A stretch of 64,000 nucleotides of DNA. Origin: Alteromonas gracilis (GTDB taxonomy: Bacteria; Pseudomonadota; Gammaproteobacteria; Enterobacterales; Alteromonadaceae). The stretch lies in NCBI RefSeq assembly GCF_002993325.1, contig NZ_PVNO01000002.1, positions 186,001-250,000 of the forward strand, read 5' to 3'. Position 1 is the stretch's first letter. Every line of letters begins with the position of its first letter. This document shows positions 47,973-56,394 of the stretch, piece by piece. Position numbers and translations under genes: made by a program. Below the pieces are notes generated by a model. The model did no database searches. It worked only from the letters and a program-made list of their open reading frames with translations, and was not told the DNA's origin.

Positions 47973-50673
47973 GTTACTTGATGTATTCATCGGAGAGTCA
48001 CGAGAAAACCTTGAGTCGGCGAGCCAAGAATTACTAGAAATTCAATCTTCGGGACCAGCCCCAGAACGTGTAGATAAAATTTTTCGCGATCTGCACACCA
48101 TCAAGGGGTCATCTGACTTATTTGATATAAAACCTTTAACTCGATTAGCGCATGCAGCAGAAGACTTACTTGATAGTGTTAGAGCAAATGAGGTGTCTTT
48201 TAGTAACGATATTGGCGACTTATTGCTCGAGGCTTTAGATCAAATTTCGATATGGTTCGACGAACTAGAGGTGGGCTCCCAAGACCTTGAACAATGGCAA
48301 CCTATATCGGTTAACTTAGGTGCACAGCTAAGGCATTTCATCGATCCAGATGCATCATGCGGCTCTAGTAACGAAAATGAAGCAGTATCAAGTAAAGAAT
48401 CATCATCAGTTAATCAAAATCTAACTGATACTCAACGAGAGCTTTTGGCTGACTTCAGCGAAAACGCAGACCTTAAGCTGCTGTGTCAGACTTACGGGCC
48501 GTATTGCTATCTTATTCAATACACACCCGATGAAGGTTGTTTCTTTCGAGGGGAAGACCCTGTTAATGTTGCGCTAACTTTACCTGGTCTTAAGGCTTTC
48601 AATATTGCCATGCCTGAATTGGATCATGACGCAGACATTTATAACTGCATGACTAGGATTAAAGCGATAGGTTGTGCAGATGAAGATGTGATTAAGCAGC
48701 ACATGGCGTATTACGAAGGGCAATACACGGTTACTTTTTTCTCGAGTCAGGCGTTGAGCGCCAGTTGCGCTAGCAAAATTAGAGAAAATATTGCCCAAAT
48801 TCCTGATGAAACATTAACCGATGCAATAGCAGATAATAATCTTGAACAAGTTAATTCAAGTGCAGGGCTGTTGCTTGCCTCTCAGGATTTTAGTGACGCT
48901 GACTGTGATGATGCAAAGCGCGTAACTTTACAATTTTTATCAACCGCAAGCGAGCTGGATTTCCTTAGTAGGGCAGAGCCAAGCAGTCACGCGGAAACAG
49001 CAGAAAGCGCCAGTCAAAGCATAAGCAATGAAGCGTTTGTTGGTACTGACGATAAGGCAAGTGTTAATGTTTTGAGTAACGCCGATGAAGACGCCCCCCT
49101 TAAATCTAATGTCAAGCTAGCAGATATTTCAGCGCGTCCAGAAAAAATTCTAGCCCCTCATGAAAAGGCAATTCTTACTCAGCAACTTACTCTCTTAAAT
49201 TCAGATAATTACAAGACGGAGCTTATGTTCCCCTCTATAGCAGGGCTCGTAGGGAACATGTTGGGTGAAACTTTTAGCGATGAAGATACCCTGGCGGTTG
49301 CTATTTGCAATGCATTAGATGACGAAACAATCAATGAGCAAGCTGATGAAATACATAAGCAACAAAGCACAGAAGAAGCGTCAGCAGAGACTACGCAGCA
49401 GACGAATACATCACCAAGCACAGCTGATTTCTCAGAAATTAATACCGTACCCGGTCGAGGTGACAGTCCGCAACCGATTAAAGCCGAACGCCAGGCAGTA
49501 AAAATGTTAAAAGTCGATCAAACAAAGATCGACTATCTAATGGACATTGTTGGCGAGCTAACGGTGGCAAAAAACTCGTTACCCTATCTCGCAAAGCAAG
49601 CCGAAGAAGAGGGGGGAAGTAGAAAGCTCAGTAAGCAGATTAAAGCGCATTTTTCTATTGTTAACCGCTTGACTGAGTCACTACAAAGCGCCGTATTACA
49701 AATACGTATGGTGCCCGTTTCCCATGTATTTCAGCGCTATCCTCGTCTGATAAGAGATTTAGCCAGAAAGCTCGATAAAAAAATTGAGCTTTGTATGCAG
49801 GGTGAAGACACAGAATTCGACAAAAACTTAATCGAATCCCTCTCTGAGCCTCTCATTCACTTGCTGCGAAACAGTATTGACCACGGCATTGAATCACCCG
49901 AAGAAAGAATAGAGAAGGGCAAGCCAGAAACGGGGCGTATAGATTTAATTGCTACCCCCCTTGATGACAGTGTCATTATCGAGATCCGAGACGATGGTAA
50001 GGGTATTGATCCCAATAAAATAAAGCTGCTTGCTTTTCAGAAAGGGGTAATAACCGAATCTCAGCTTGAGAGCATTGATGATAACGAGGCGCTTCAGCTG
50101 ATTTTTGCCGCCGGATTTTCTACCAGTGAACAAGTGTCGGATCTTTCCGGTCGTGGCGTGGGCATGGATGCGGTTAAAACCATGGTCAGTCAAGCGGGCG
50201 GCACCATTGAAATGTACAGTGAAGTGGGCGTGGGTACGACCTTTAAACTGCTTTTACCTCAAACCATGTCGGTTAACCGTGTGATGATGTTTGAAGTAAG
50301 CGACCAAATGTTTGGTGTTGGAATGGATGCGGTGGTTGAGACCGTTAAAGTCCCAACCTCAGATATTCAGCGCATTCGAAATGAACATATCCTTGTTATC
50401 CGAGAAAAGCTTATTCCAGTGTGTAATCTGCGTGAGGCACTTGGGTTTGAACAGGACGTAGATAGAGAGGAACAGTCAATTCTGGTGGTTTCTACCCCGC
50501 AGGGAGAGTTTGGGTTAATCATCGATAAGTTTCATGAGGGCATTGATGTCATTCAAAAACCACTAGAAGGCGTGTTGGCGGGATACGCACACTTTTCGGG
50601 AACAGCGCTGCTTGGCGACGGGCGAGTGCTATTGATCATCAATGTACAAGAGGTATTAGCCAAATGCCGATAG
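47965..50673 (+). CDS. cheA: Large chemosensory histidine kinase CheA
   Basis: A 902-residue CheA. Start ATG 47965 follows GGAGGGGG inside cheY. P1 (Hpt) at 1-105 with phospho-His44 in LHTIKGSS. A second domain at about 155-280 (CYLIQYTPDEGCFFRGEDPVN onward) looks like the response-regulator-binding P2 type found in large CheA proteins. A Ser/Glu-rich linker of some 200 residues follows. Dimerisation (TKIDYLMDIVGELTVAKNS) begins near 530; the kinase has the N-box HLLRNSIDHGIESPEER, IRDDGKGID and SGRGVGMDAVK; the CheW-like P5 domain ends the protein. All catalytic motifs are intact. Confidence 0.95.
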   Translation: MSELLDVFIGESRENLESASQELLEIQSSGPAPERVDKIFRDLHTIKGSSDLFDIKPLTRLAHAAEDLLDSVRANEVSFSNDIGDLLLEALDQISIWFDELEVGSQDLEQWQPISVNLGAQLRHFIDPDASCGSSNENEAVSSKESSSVNQNLTDTQRELLADFSENADLKLLCQTYGPYCYLIQYTPDEGCFFRGEDPVNVALTLPGLKAFNIAMPELDHDADIYNCMTRIKAIGCADEDVIKQHMAYYEGQYTVTFFSSQALSASCASKIRENIAQIPDETLTDAIADNNLEQVNSSAGLLLASQDFSDADCDDAKRVTLQFLSTASELDFLSRAEPSSHAETAESASQSISNEAFVGTDDKASVNVLSNADEDAPLKSNVKLADISARPEKILAPHEKAILTQQLTLLNSDNYKTELMFPSIAGLVGNMLGETFSDEDTLAVAICNALDDETINEQADEIHKQQSTEEASAETTQQTNTSPSTADFSEINTVPGRGDSPQPIKAERQAVKMLKVDQTKIDYLMDIVGELTVAKNSLPYLAKQAEEEGGSRKLSKQIKAHFSIVNRLTESLQSAVLQIRMVPVSHVFQRYPRLIRDLARKLDKKIELCMQGEDTEFDKNLIESLSEPLIHLLRNSIDHGIESPEERIEKGKPETGRIDLIATPLDDSVIIEIRDDGKGIDPNKIKLLAFQKGVITESQLESIDDNEALQLIFAAGFSTSEQVSDLSGRGVGMDAVKTMVSQAGGTIEMYSEVGVGTTFKLLLPQTMSVNRVMMFEVSDQMFGVGMDAVVETVKVPTSDIQRIRNEHILVIREKLIPVCNLREALGFEQDVDREEQSILVVSTPQGEFGLIIDKFHEGIDVIQKPLEGVLAGYAHFSGTALLGDGRVLLIINVQEVLAKCR

Positions 50674-50918
50674 CGTTCAAAAAGAAAGTGGCAGTGATGA
50701 CCGGACACTGTGAAATTGAAGAAGCAGAAAGCCTGTTTACTTGGCTTAACGAAGAGGCTTCTCGGCAAGTTAACCTTAAGGCATTAACAAGTGCACACAC
50801 TGCGGTTTACCAGGTATTGCTCGCTAAAAAGCCGAAGGTCAGCGTGTGGCCAGAATCTGAAAACCTGTTTTGGTTGATTAAAATAATGAATAACAAGAGC
50901 AATGTGTGGTGCGAATGA
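50664..50918 (+). CDS. Small STAS-like protein of the chemosensory operon
   Basis: An 84-residue protein overlapping cheA by ten bases and the parA-like gene by four (ATGA), so it is tightly coupled. The pattern strand-helix (KVAVMTGHCEIEEAESLFTWL), then VNLKALTSAHTAVYQVLLA resembles small conserved proteins encoded next to ParA in chemosensory clusters, with a STAS-like look. I do not recognise a defined function; an adaptor or regulator role is inferred from position. Confidence 0.6.
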   Translation: MPIAFKKKVAVMTGHCEIEEAESLFTWLNEEASRQVNLKALTSAHTAVYQVLLAKKPKVSVWPESENLFWLIKIMNNKSNVWCE

Positions 50919-51649
50919 AAGTAATCACAGTAGCTAATCGCAAAGGCGGCACGGCAAAAACGACGACAGTCGTCAACCTTGCCTATGGGTTTGCACAGGC
51001 AGGCAAGCGAGTAATGGTGATAGATCTCGACAATCAAGGTCACGTAATGCACGGGTTAAAAGCGCTTGGATGTGCACCACAAAACGATATTGGCGAATTG
51101 CCGATTAGCCATTTTTTTACGTCAATTTTGAAGTGTTCAGAAAACATTTACGCCACGGATGTGGATACGAACAAGGCGAATACCAACGATAACGTAACGA
51201 TGGATACCCTGCGAAACTGGTGTGATTCAGATTGCGTTAGAAGGCATTTTGACGTTGTACTTATCGATACTCCGCCAACGCTAAGCCCGCAACTGATGGC
51301 TGCGTTGTCAGCCGCCACCGATATTATTATTCCTGCTACTCCTTTGCCACTTGCTAGCGACGGCGTGCAGAAATTATTAACCGCCTGCAGAAACGCTATG
51401 GCACAAAGAAAGTTCAGAGCGACTAAGCTGACTATTTTACCCGTAATGGTTGAACAAAATTTAAAACTACATCGTCAGGAACTGAGTGGATGGTACGAGC
51501 GTTACGGGCGCAACAAAGTGTTAGTACCTATAAGAAAGAGCATCAAATTAGCCGAGGCATTTGCACAAAACAAACCGGTTTTTGCCTATGCGCCTAACAG
51601 TCGTGGCGCACACGACTATACTGAATTATGTAAACAATTAATCGGCTAA
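50915..51649 (+). CDS. ParA/MinD-family ATPase of the chemosensory operon
   Basis: A 244-residue ATPase with deviant Walker A RKGGTAKTTT, VIDLDNQGHVMHGL and Walker B VVLIDTPPTLSP. ATG 50915 is chosen over GTG codons just upstream because it overlaps the previous stop (ATGA). ParA homologues in chemosensory operons (PpfA of Rhodobacter, ParC of Vibrio) position cytoplasmic or polar arrays and ensure both daughters inherit one. That fits the soluble receptor encoded first in this operon. It is unrelated in sequence neighbourhood to the ParA at 4549-5244. Confidence 0.9.
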   Translation: MKVITVANRKGGTAKTTTVVNLAYGFAQAGKRVMVIDLDNQGHVMHGLKALGCAPQNDIGELPISHFFTSILKCSENIYATDVDTNKANTNDNVTMDTLRNWCDSDCVRRHFDVVLIDTPPTLSPQLMAALSAATDIIIPATPLPLASDGVQKLLTACRNAMAQRKFRATKLTILPVMVEQNLKLHRQELSGWYERYGRNKVLVPIRKSIKLAEAFAQNKPVFAYAPNSRGAHDYTELCKQLIG

Positions 51650-51666
51650 AAACAAGAGGTAATGCA

Positions 51667-52035
51667 ATGAGCGCAATACACTTAGTAGATGATTCAGCAA
51701 CCATGCTAATGAGTATGGAAATGCTGCTTAAACGGGCAGGCTATACAGTAACAAAATCAGAAAGTGCTGAAGCGGCTATGACAGCACTTGAATCAATATC
51801 GCCCAAGTTGATTATTACGGATTTAAACATGCCAGGTATGAATGGCATCGAGTTAATAAAAACATTAAAGCAGCAATCCAAATTTAGATTTACCCCCATG
51901 TTGATGTTAACAACGGAATCGCAGCAAAGTCGTCGACAAGAAGCGAAAGCGGCAGGCGCTACAGGATGGCTCGTCAAACCCGTTGAGCCAGAGCAATTGT
52001 TAGGTGTAGTAAAGCAGTTGGTACCAACTGCATAA
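51667..52035 (+). CDS. Second CheY-like response regulator
   Basis: A 122-residue receiver-only protein with VDDS (7-10), phospho-Asp52 (IITDLNMPGMNG), Thr in LTTES and Lys in VKPVE, all needed for phosphorylation. GAGG lies about six bases before ATG 51667. With two stand-alone receivers for one CheA, one may be a phosphate sink or act on a different target. Confidence 0.92.
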   Translation: MSAIHLVDDSATMLMSMEMLLKRAGYTVTKSESAEAAMTALESISPKLIITDLNMPGMNGIELIKTLKQQSKFRFTPMLMLTTESQQSRRQEAKAAGATGWLVKPVEPEQLLGVVKQLVPTA

Positions 52036-52044
52036 GGTAAAAAT

Positions 52045-53334
52045 ATGAAAGTACTTGAAAAAGCAAAGCAGTATTACGAAACAGTGCTCGCTGAGAAAAT
52101 AAAAGTGCTTAAGGAAAAGACAGGTAGCATGCAGGATTCGCTTTTACTTTGGTGCGGGCTGATGACCGTGGCAGTTGTAGGGGTAATAGGGTCGCTGAGT
52201 CTTCCTATTGATATTGTGGGCGTGCATGCGGGAGTTTGTGTCACTCTTTTAGCAGTGATGGCCTTTATGCCTTGGTATGTAAATCGACAAAGCCGCATTT
52301 TTGCTGCCAAATTAAGTAGCCAAGAAAGCTATTTGCAAGAGACCTCAATGCAGTTAGGCGAAACCCATTCTCAAGTTAATGATTATGTAGCCATATTAAA
52401 AGGGCAAATGGATGGAATAAGTGCAATAACTGAAGATGCATCGATGGAGCTAATGAAAGCGCTGTACGAAATTGAAAGCAGTATTCAAGACAGTATAGAT
52501 AATGTTGAATTAGGTCAGAAAAATGCCATAAGTTGTAAAGAAAAAAGTGCCGACGAATTTAAAATTGCAGCTGAGCGCCTCTCCAATATAAAAGAAATGA
52601 TCAGCACGCAGCGAGCGCAACAAATTGCAGATACTGAAGCTATTCAAGGGGTAATGCGTGAGGTTGAAAATCTTAAAGAGCTTACCGAACTGGTAAAAAA
52701 TATTGCGTCCCAAACCAACTTGTTAGCGCTCAATGCGGCAATTGAAGCAGCGCGTGCTGGCGAATATGGCCGCGGGTTTGCTGTGGTAGCTGAACAGGTA
52801 CGTATATTATCGTCACAGTCTTCAGAAGCGGCTGAAAAAATAGAGTCAGGAATAAAATCAGCGCTGGACGCTGCACATGTTCAAGGTGAAAAAATGCTTA
52901 ATTCAACACGTGCGAACGATACGTGTGAATTATTAACTGGGTTTTCTGAATCGCTGGAAAATATAACGACACACTATCGTGTATTAGAAGAACTTAATCC
53001 TAAGATGCTGGCGTGTTTTTCGCAAAGTGCAACAGAGGTGGCTTTAAAGGTCAGTGGAGCAATCGCGAAAATTCAATTCCAGGATATTATTCGCCAGCGT
53101 ACCGAGCACGTGAAACTAGAGCAAGATGCTATTGTAAGTTTGTTTGGACAGTTTTCGTCTTATATTAATAATCGCGAACATTTTGACGAGTCGTTTAACT
53201 TAAGCACTAAAGAAATGTTTGAAAAGTATGTGATGGAAGACCAAAGAAAAATTCACTTTGATATAAACGAATCCTCGCCTGGGGAGAAAAATGAGTTCGA
53301 AGAAGCTCGCGAGCCTAAGATAGAGCTTTTTTAA
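52045..53334 (+). CDS. Membrane chemoreceptor without periplasmic sensor
   Basis: A 429-residue receptor. Two adjacent transmembrane helices at about 32-50 and 55-76 are joined by only a few residues, so there is no periplasmic ligand domain and no clear HAMP. The cytoplasmic coiled coil carries the tip [34 protein letters not shown], a full consensus. The end ([18 protein letters not shown]) is the FQDIxRQ motif of short receptors with a zinc-binding or helical C-terminal region. It may sense membrane state or an internal signal. Last gene of the operon. Confidence 0.88.
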   Translation: MKVLEKAKQYYETVLAEKIKVLKEKTGSMQDSLLLWCGLMTVAVVGVIGSLSLPIDIVGVHAGVCVTLLAVMAFMPWYVNRQSRIFAAKLSSQESYLQETSMQLGETHSQVNDYVAILKGQMDGISAITEDASMELMKALYEIESSIQDSIDNVELGQKNAISCKEKSADEFKIAAERLSNIKEMISTQRAQQIADTEAIQGVMREVENLKELTELVKNIASQTNLLALNAAIEAARAGEYGRGFAVVAEQVRILSSQSSEAAEKIESGIKSALDAAHVQGEKMLNSTRANDTCELLTGFSESLENITTHYRVLEELNPKMLACFSQSATEVALKVSGAIAKIQFQDIIRQRTEHVKLEQDAIVSLFGQFSSYINNREHFDESFNLSTKEMFEKYVMEDQRKIHFDINESSPGEKNEFEEAREPKIELF

Positions 53335-53349
53335 CAAGCTCTGGTATAA

Positions 53350-53386
53350 CAACAAATGCCAGTCAATTTTTGACTGGCATTTGTTG
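53350..53386. terminator. Long perfect hairpin at the end of the chemosensory operon
   Basis: A 17-base-pair perfect inverted repeat (CAACAAATGCCAGTCAA and its complement) with a three-base TTT loop. It lies 15 bases after the receptor stop and before the convergent gene ending at 53484. There is no T tract on either side, so it may be a weak or factor-assisted bidirectional terminator, or a repeat element. Confidence 0.6.
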
Positions 53387-53483
53387 ATGTAACCCTAAAC
53401 GCGTTTTCGCTCTGTTTATGATATCGCCAGTTAGTTTTAAGGCGTTAGTTTTTGAAAGTAGCTGAGGAATAACCCTATACTGA

Positions 53484-54356
53484 TTACAGGGTAATACGTT
53501 CAGACGTGGCGAACGCAACGTCCAATTTAAAATAGGCGGCTTCATTTATGAAGTGAGGATAAGTTTCGTTCTCACTATCCCACAGGATGTCTTTGCCGTC
53601 AAAAGTTCTGAACATGGGCATGCCAGGCAAGAGTGGCTCAAAGTCGTTGTCTTGCAATGCATGGTGGATCATAGCGGTGCGCTTGCCATTGTCATCCAAA
53701 GGGAAACCGACATTTTCACCTAAGCGAAACGCCTCACAGGCCGGCAGTGCGTCTGTTTTTATCTCTTGATTATTGTAAGCAATACAGAAATCTAAAACGG
53801 CTTCTGCCATGGTTTGCGTTAAAAGGTAAACATCTTCTCTTAACACGCCTTGGGGCTGCCCGCCCACTTCAATCATTACGCCTTTTTTACCCGTAGTACA
53901 CAAGTAACCGTGGTCAAGGTAAGGCTTCTCGTCTTCCACCAGAATATTTGCTTCTGGCATTCGCTGTTTGACGAATCGCGCTAGCTGAGTGTGAAATTCA
54001 TCCGCTTCTAGAATAATCAGCGTGGCACCCATTTCGCTGGTGGTGTTGTGAATATCAATAACAAAGTCGGTATTTGAATTGCCTTTTGGGCCAAGTTTTT
54101 CATTTAGAGATTTTGCAAGTATCGCTTCTTTGGCTGGGTTATTACTGGCTAAACGCTCAAAGGTAAACTGACGGTTTAAATCTTCTTCCACAAACCGCAC
54201 GTTTGCTTCAAGCGCTGCTTCATTTGCAATTGTCAAAGAAACGCTTAATACATTGAATCGCGACGGCAAGCCAAACTGTTGCCAATTGCGAATAAGCTGA
54301 ATACCGCTGGTTTCATTTCCATGAGTACCACCAACAAGAGCGATAGAATTAAACAT
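53484..54356 (-). CDS. Aspartoacylase / succinylglutamate desuccinylase-family amidohydrolase
   Basis: A 290-residue M14-like zinc hydrolase of the AstE/ASPA family. Start IALVGGTHGNETSG holds the zinc ligands His and Glu; DFVIDIHNTTSEMG holds the third ligand His; VMIEVGGQPQG carries a candidate catalytic Glu. The NGNxxA-like block is replaced by IANEAALEANVRFVEEDLNR, which is typical of aspartoacylases. The likely reaction is deacylation of N-acyl amino acids such as N-acetyl-aspartate; the substrate cannot be decided here. Just upstream on the same strand is yacG (17 bases), so it may belong to that operon. Confidence 0.85.
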   Translation of the reverse strand: MFNSIALVGGTHGNETSGIQLIRNWQQFGLPSRFNVLSVSLTIANEAALEANVRFVEEDLNRQFTFERLASNNPAKEAILAKSLNEKLGPKGNSNTDFVIDIHNTTSEMGATLIILEADEFHTQLARFVKQRMPEANILVEDEKPYLDHGYLCTTGKKGVMIEVGGQPQGVLREDVYLLTQTMAEAVLDFCIAYNNQEIKTDALPACEAFRLGENVGFPLDDNGKRTAMIHHALQDNDFEPLLPGMPMFRTFDGKDILWDSENETYPHFINEAAYFKLDVAFATSERITL

Positions 54357-54373
54357 TGCGTTTCCTTGTATAA

Positions 54374-54601
54374 TTAATGCTTGAAGAAGTCGTCAGATTG
54401 TTGAGCCAACATGGCTTCTATTTCTTCGACATCAAAATCCTTGGGTGTTGCATCTTCGGCAGGCTTTCCTGCTATTTTTCTGTCTTCAGCAGCCCATTCA
54501 CCCAAATCGATAAGCTGACATTTTTTGCTGCAAAAAGGGCGGTATTCGCTTGTTGGTGCCCAAACTACTTGCTTGGCACAAATTGGACATTTCACTTCCA
54601 T
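54374..54601 (-). CDS. yacG: DNA gyrase inhibitor YacG
   Basis: A 75-residue zinc protein with CPICAKQ and [14 protein letters not shown], the four cysteines that bind zinc. YacG of E. coli binds GyrB and blocks gyrase. Order zapD-yacG is as in E. coli. The C-terminal tail is acidic, as usual. Confidence 0.93.
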   Translation of the reverse strand: MEVKCPICAKQVVWAPTSEYRPFCSKKCQLIDLGEWAAEDRKIAGKPAEDATPKDFDVEEIEAMLAQQSDDFFKH

Positions 54602-54690
54602 AGTTCGCTCCAGTGTAATACCTTATATAAGGCTAATATCGTTGGCTTTACAGCCCAACGAATAACCAATAAATAGAGATTGTATGAAGT

Positions 54691-55443
54691 TTAACAGGCT
54701 GCTAAACGAAACTGAATACTGTCTTCGACAGCGCCATTTTGCCCATCTTCAGGAGCAAAGTTCATAAAGCGCAGTGCATAACGATATTTGTTTCCGCTCA
54801 GGGTAGGGTAATACCCCCCATCTACGCTGCATTTTACCCGAATAAGCTCGTTTTTGTCTTCGGCTGCGCCTTGGTAAAACCCGTTATCGGCAACGACTTC
54901 AACAAACTGACCACGCTCGCGTATAAAGGAAAGGCTTACAGCAATGGCATCATCTAGTAGACCTAGCGTTTCTAACCATTGCGTTATTTCTGTTTGACGC
55001 TGCTCTAACGGTTGCTGCAACCAAAAATGCAGGTTAGGTAAATCGAAACTACACGCGCCACCGGGAATAGCAAAGCGTTGACGAATAGCGCTTAACAGTT
55101 TGTCATCTTTAAGGGAACTGCCAAATCGACGATCTGTTTTTAGCTTTTGCTTTAAAGTTAAAACGGTCTTTAAGGCTTGTTCTAATGCTGTACTATCAAT
55201 TTTCGGATGCTTTGACCAGTACACTAAGTTCTTTTCGTGGGCGTCGAGATCTTTAGTTAAATCTGAGCGCAAATCTAACCGTTCAATTAAATCTAGCAGT
55301 TCGAAAAGCTGTTCAAAAAAAACAAGCTGTAAATGGGTATGCTCGGACTTCGCCGTTATCTTAAGTTGTCCAAGCAGCTGCTCAACACGTAGATAGTTAC
55401 GTACTTTTTCCTTTAGCGGAAATTCGAAAACAGCGTTACCCAT
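54691..55443 (-). CDS. zapD: FtsZ-associated protein ZapD
   Basis: A 250-residue protein that bundles FtsZ by binding its C-terminal tail. Seen: FEFPLKEKVRNYLRVEQLL, RQRFAIPGGACSFDLPNLHFWLQQP and the NGFYQ and final FRLAAC motifs, all matching E. coli ZapD (247 residues). Start ATG 55443 follows AAGGGG; an upstream extension of 42 residues is unlike the family. Confidence 0.94.
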   Translation of the reverse strand: MGNAVFEFPLKEKVRNYLRVEQLLGQLKITAKSEHTHLQLVFFEQLFELLDLIERLDLRSDLTKDLDAHEKNLVYWSKHPKIDSTALEQALKTVLTLKQKLKTDRRFGSSLKDDKLLSAIRQRFAIPGGACSFDLPNLHFWLQQPLEQRQTEITQWLETLGLLDDAIAVSLSFIRERGQFVEVVADNGFYQGAAEDKNELIRVKCSVDGGYYPTLSGNKYRYALRFMNFAPEDGQNGAVEDSIQFRLAAC

Positions 55444-55666
55444 GAAACCCCTTAAAACACGTTGATGTAGAGAATTGGCACGAGAGACGCACCAAAATTG
55501 AAACCGAACAGTAAGTTGCGTTAAGCCTAAAGCATCAATGCGTTTAAGCCAAGCACACTTGTAGGACAAATCTTTTGTTTGACGTTATTTGTTCAAAAAA
55601 GTTTCAAAAACTGCTATTAGACTGGGGGGGAAGTTATTATTTCTGTGGATATCGCGTCATAAGCAC

Positions 55667-56281
55667 TTAATCAGATGATAATGCCAGCAGCGTGTTGTGG
55701 AGGTCTGCAATTTGTGCAGAAAGTGCAGATAGTGTTGTACTGTTATCTAAAACCGTATCAGCTGCTTCAATTCGCTCGTTTCGTGTGGCTTGAGAAGCCA
55801 TGATATTTCTAATGGTTTCTTCTGTACTTCCATCCCGCTTTAAAGCACGCTCAAGCTGCATTGTTTCAGGGCAGTCTACAACAACCACGTAGTTACACAT
55901 TTCCGTGAGCTTGTTTTCAACAAGTAGGGGCACAGATAAAATGCAGTAAGGGCTGGTCGATTCACTAATAAGGTGCTGCATGCGCAAGCGAATGAGTGGG
56001 TGTAGTAAATTGTTCAGCCAGTTTTTTTCATTGATGTCGGAAAATACTTTTTCACGAAGCGCGGCGCGATTAAGATTGCCATCTTCTAGTAGAATGCTAT
56101 TTCCAAAGCGATTTTCTATTTCTTTTAGGCCTTCAGAGCCAAGCGCTACCACATCACGTGCTACTTCATCAGCGTCAACAATATCGATACCCAGCTTTTC
56201 AAAGTATGCTGTGGCTCCTGATTTACCGCTGCCTATACCGCCGGTTAGGCCAACTACAAACGGTTGATGTGGTGTTGTCAT
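55667..56281 (-). CDS. coaE: Dephospho-CoA kinase CoaE
   Basis: A 204-residue kinase for the last step of coenzyme A synthesis, phosphorylating the 3-prime hydroxyl of dephospho-CoA. P-loop VVGLTGGIGSGKS, DADEVARDVV, LHPLIRLRMQ and VDCPETMQLERALKRDG are typical. Part of the conserved pilD-coaE-zapD-yacG run. Confidence 0.96.
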   Translation of the reverse strand: MTTPHQPFVVGLTGGIGSGKSGATAYFEKLGIDIVDADEVARDVVALGSEGLKEIENRFGNSILLEDGNLNRAALREKVFSDINEKNWLNNLLHPLIRLRMQHLISESTSPYCILSVPLLVENKLTEMCNYVVVVDCPETMQLERALKRDGSTEETIRNIMASQATRNERIEAADTVLDNSTTLSALSAQIADLHNTLLALSSD

Positions 56282-56322
56282 TTCTATATAACCTTGGGAT
56301 GAATGCTCTTAGCCATGCTGTT

Positions 56323-56374
56323 GAGTTAAAGCACTGAGTTAAAGCACTGAATTAAAGCTCCGAGTTAAAGCAAT
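56323..56374. repeat. Four tandem copies of a 13-base repeat
   Basis: Unit GAGTTAAAGCACT at 56323, 56336, 56349 (GAATTAAAGCTCC) and 56362 (GAGTTAAAGCAAT), with further decayed copies up to about 56404 that enter the pilD stop region. It lies in the 113-base gap between coaE and pilD. Unit length is not a multiple of three and it is outside any gene, so copy number can vary freely. Confidence 0.85.
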
Positions 56375-56394
56375 TAGTAAAAGTACGGAGTGAA

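Noticed and set aside
41541-53334. Ordinary flagellar chemotaxis operon
   Set aside because: No flagellar, fliA, cheZ or motAB genes adjoin it, and the triple CheW, ParA, HEAT protein and soluble receptor are not typical of it. A link to flagella elsewhere cannot be excluded.
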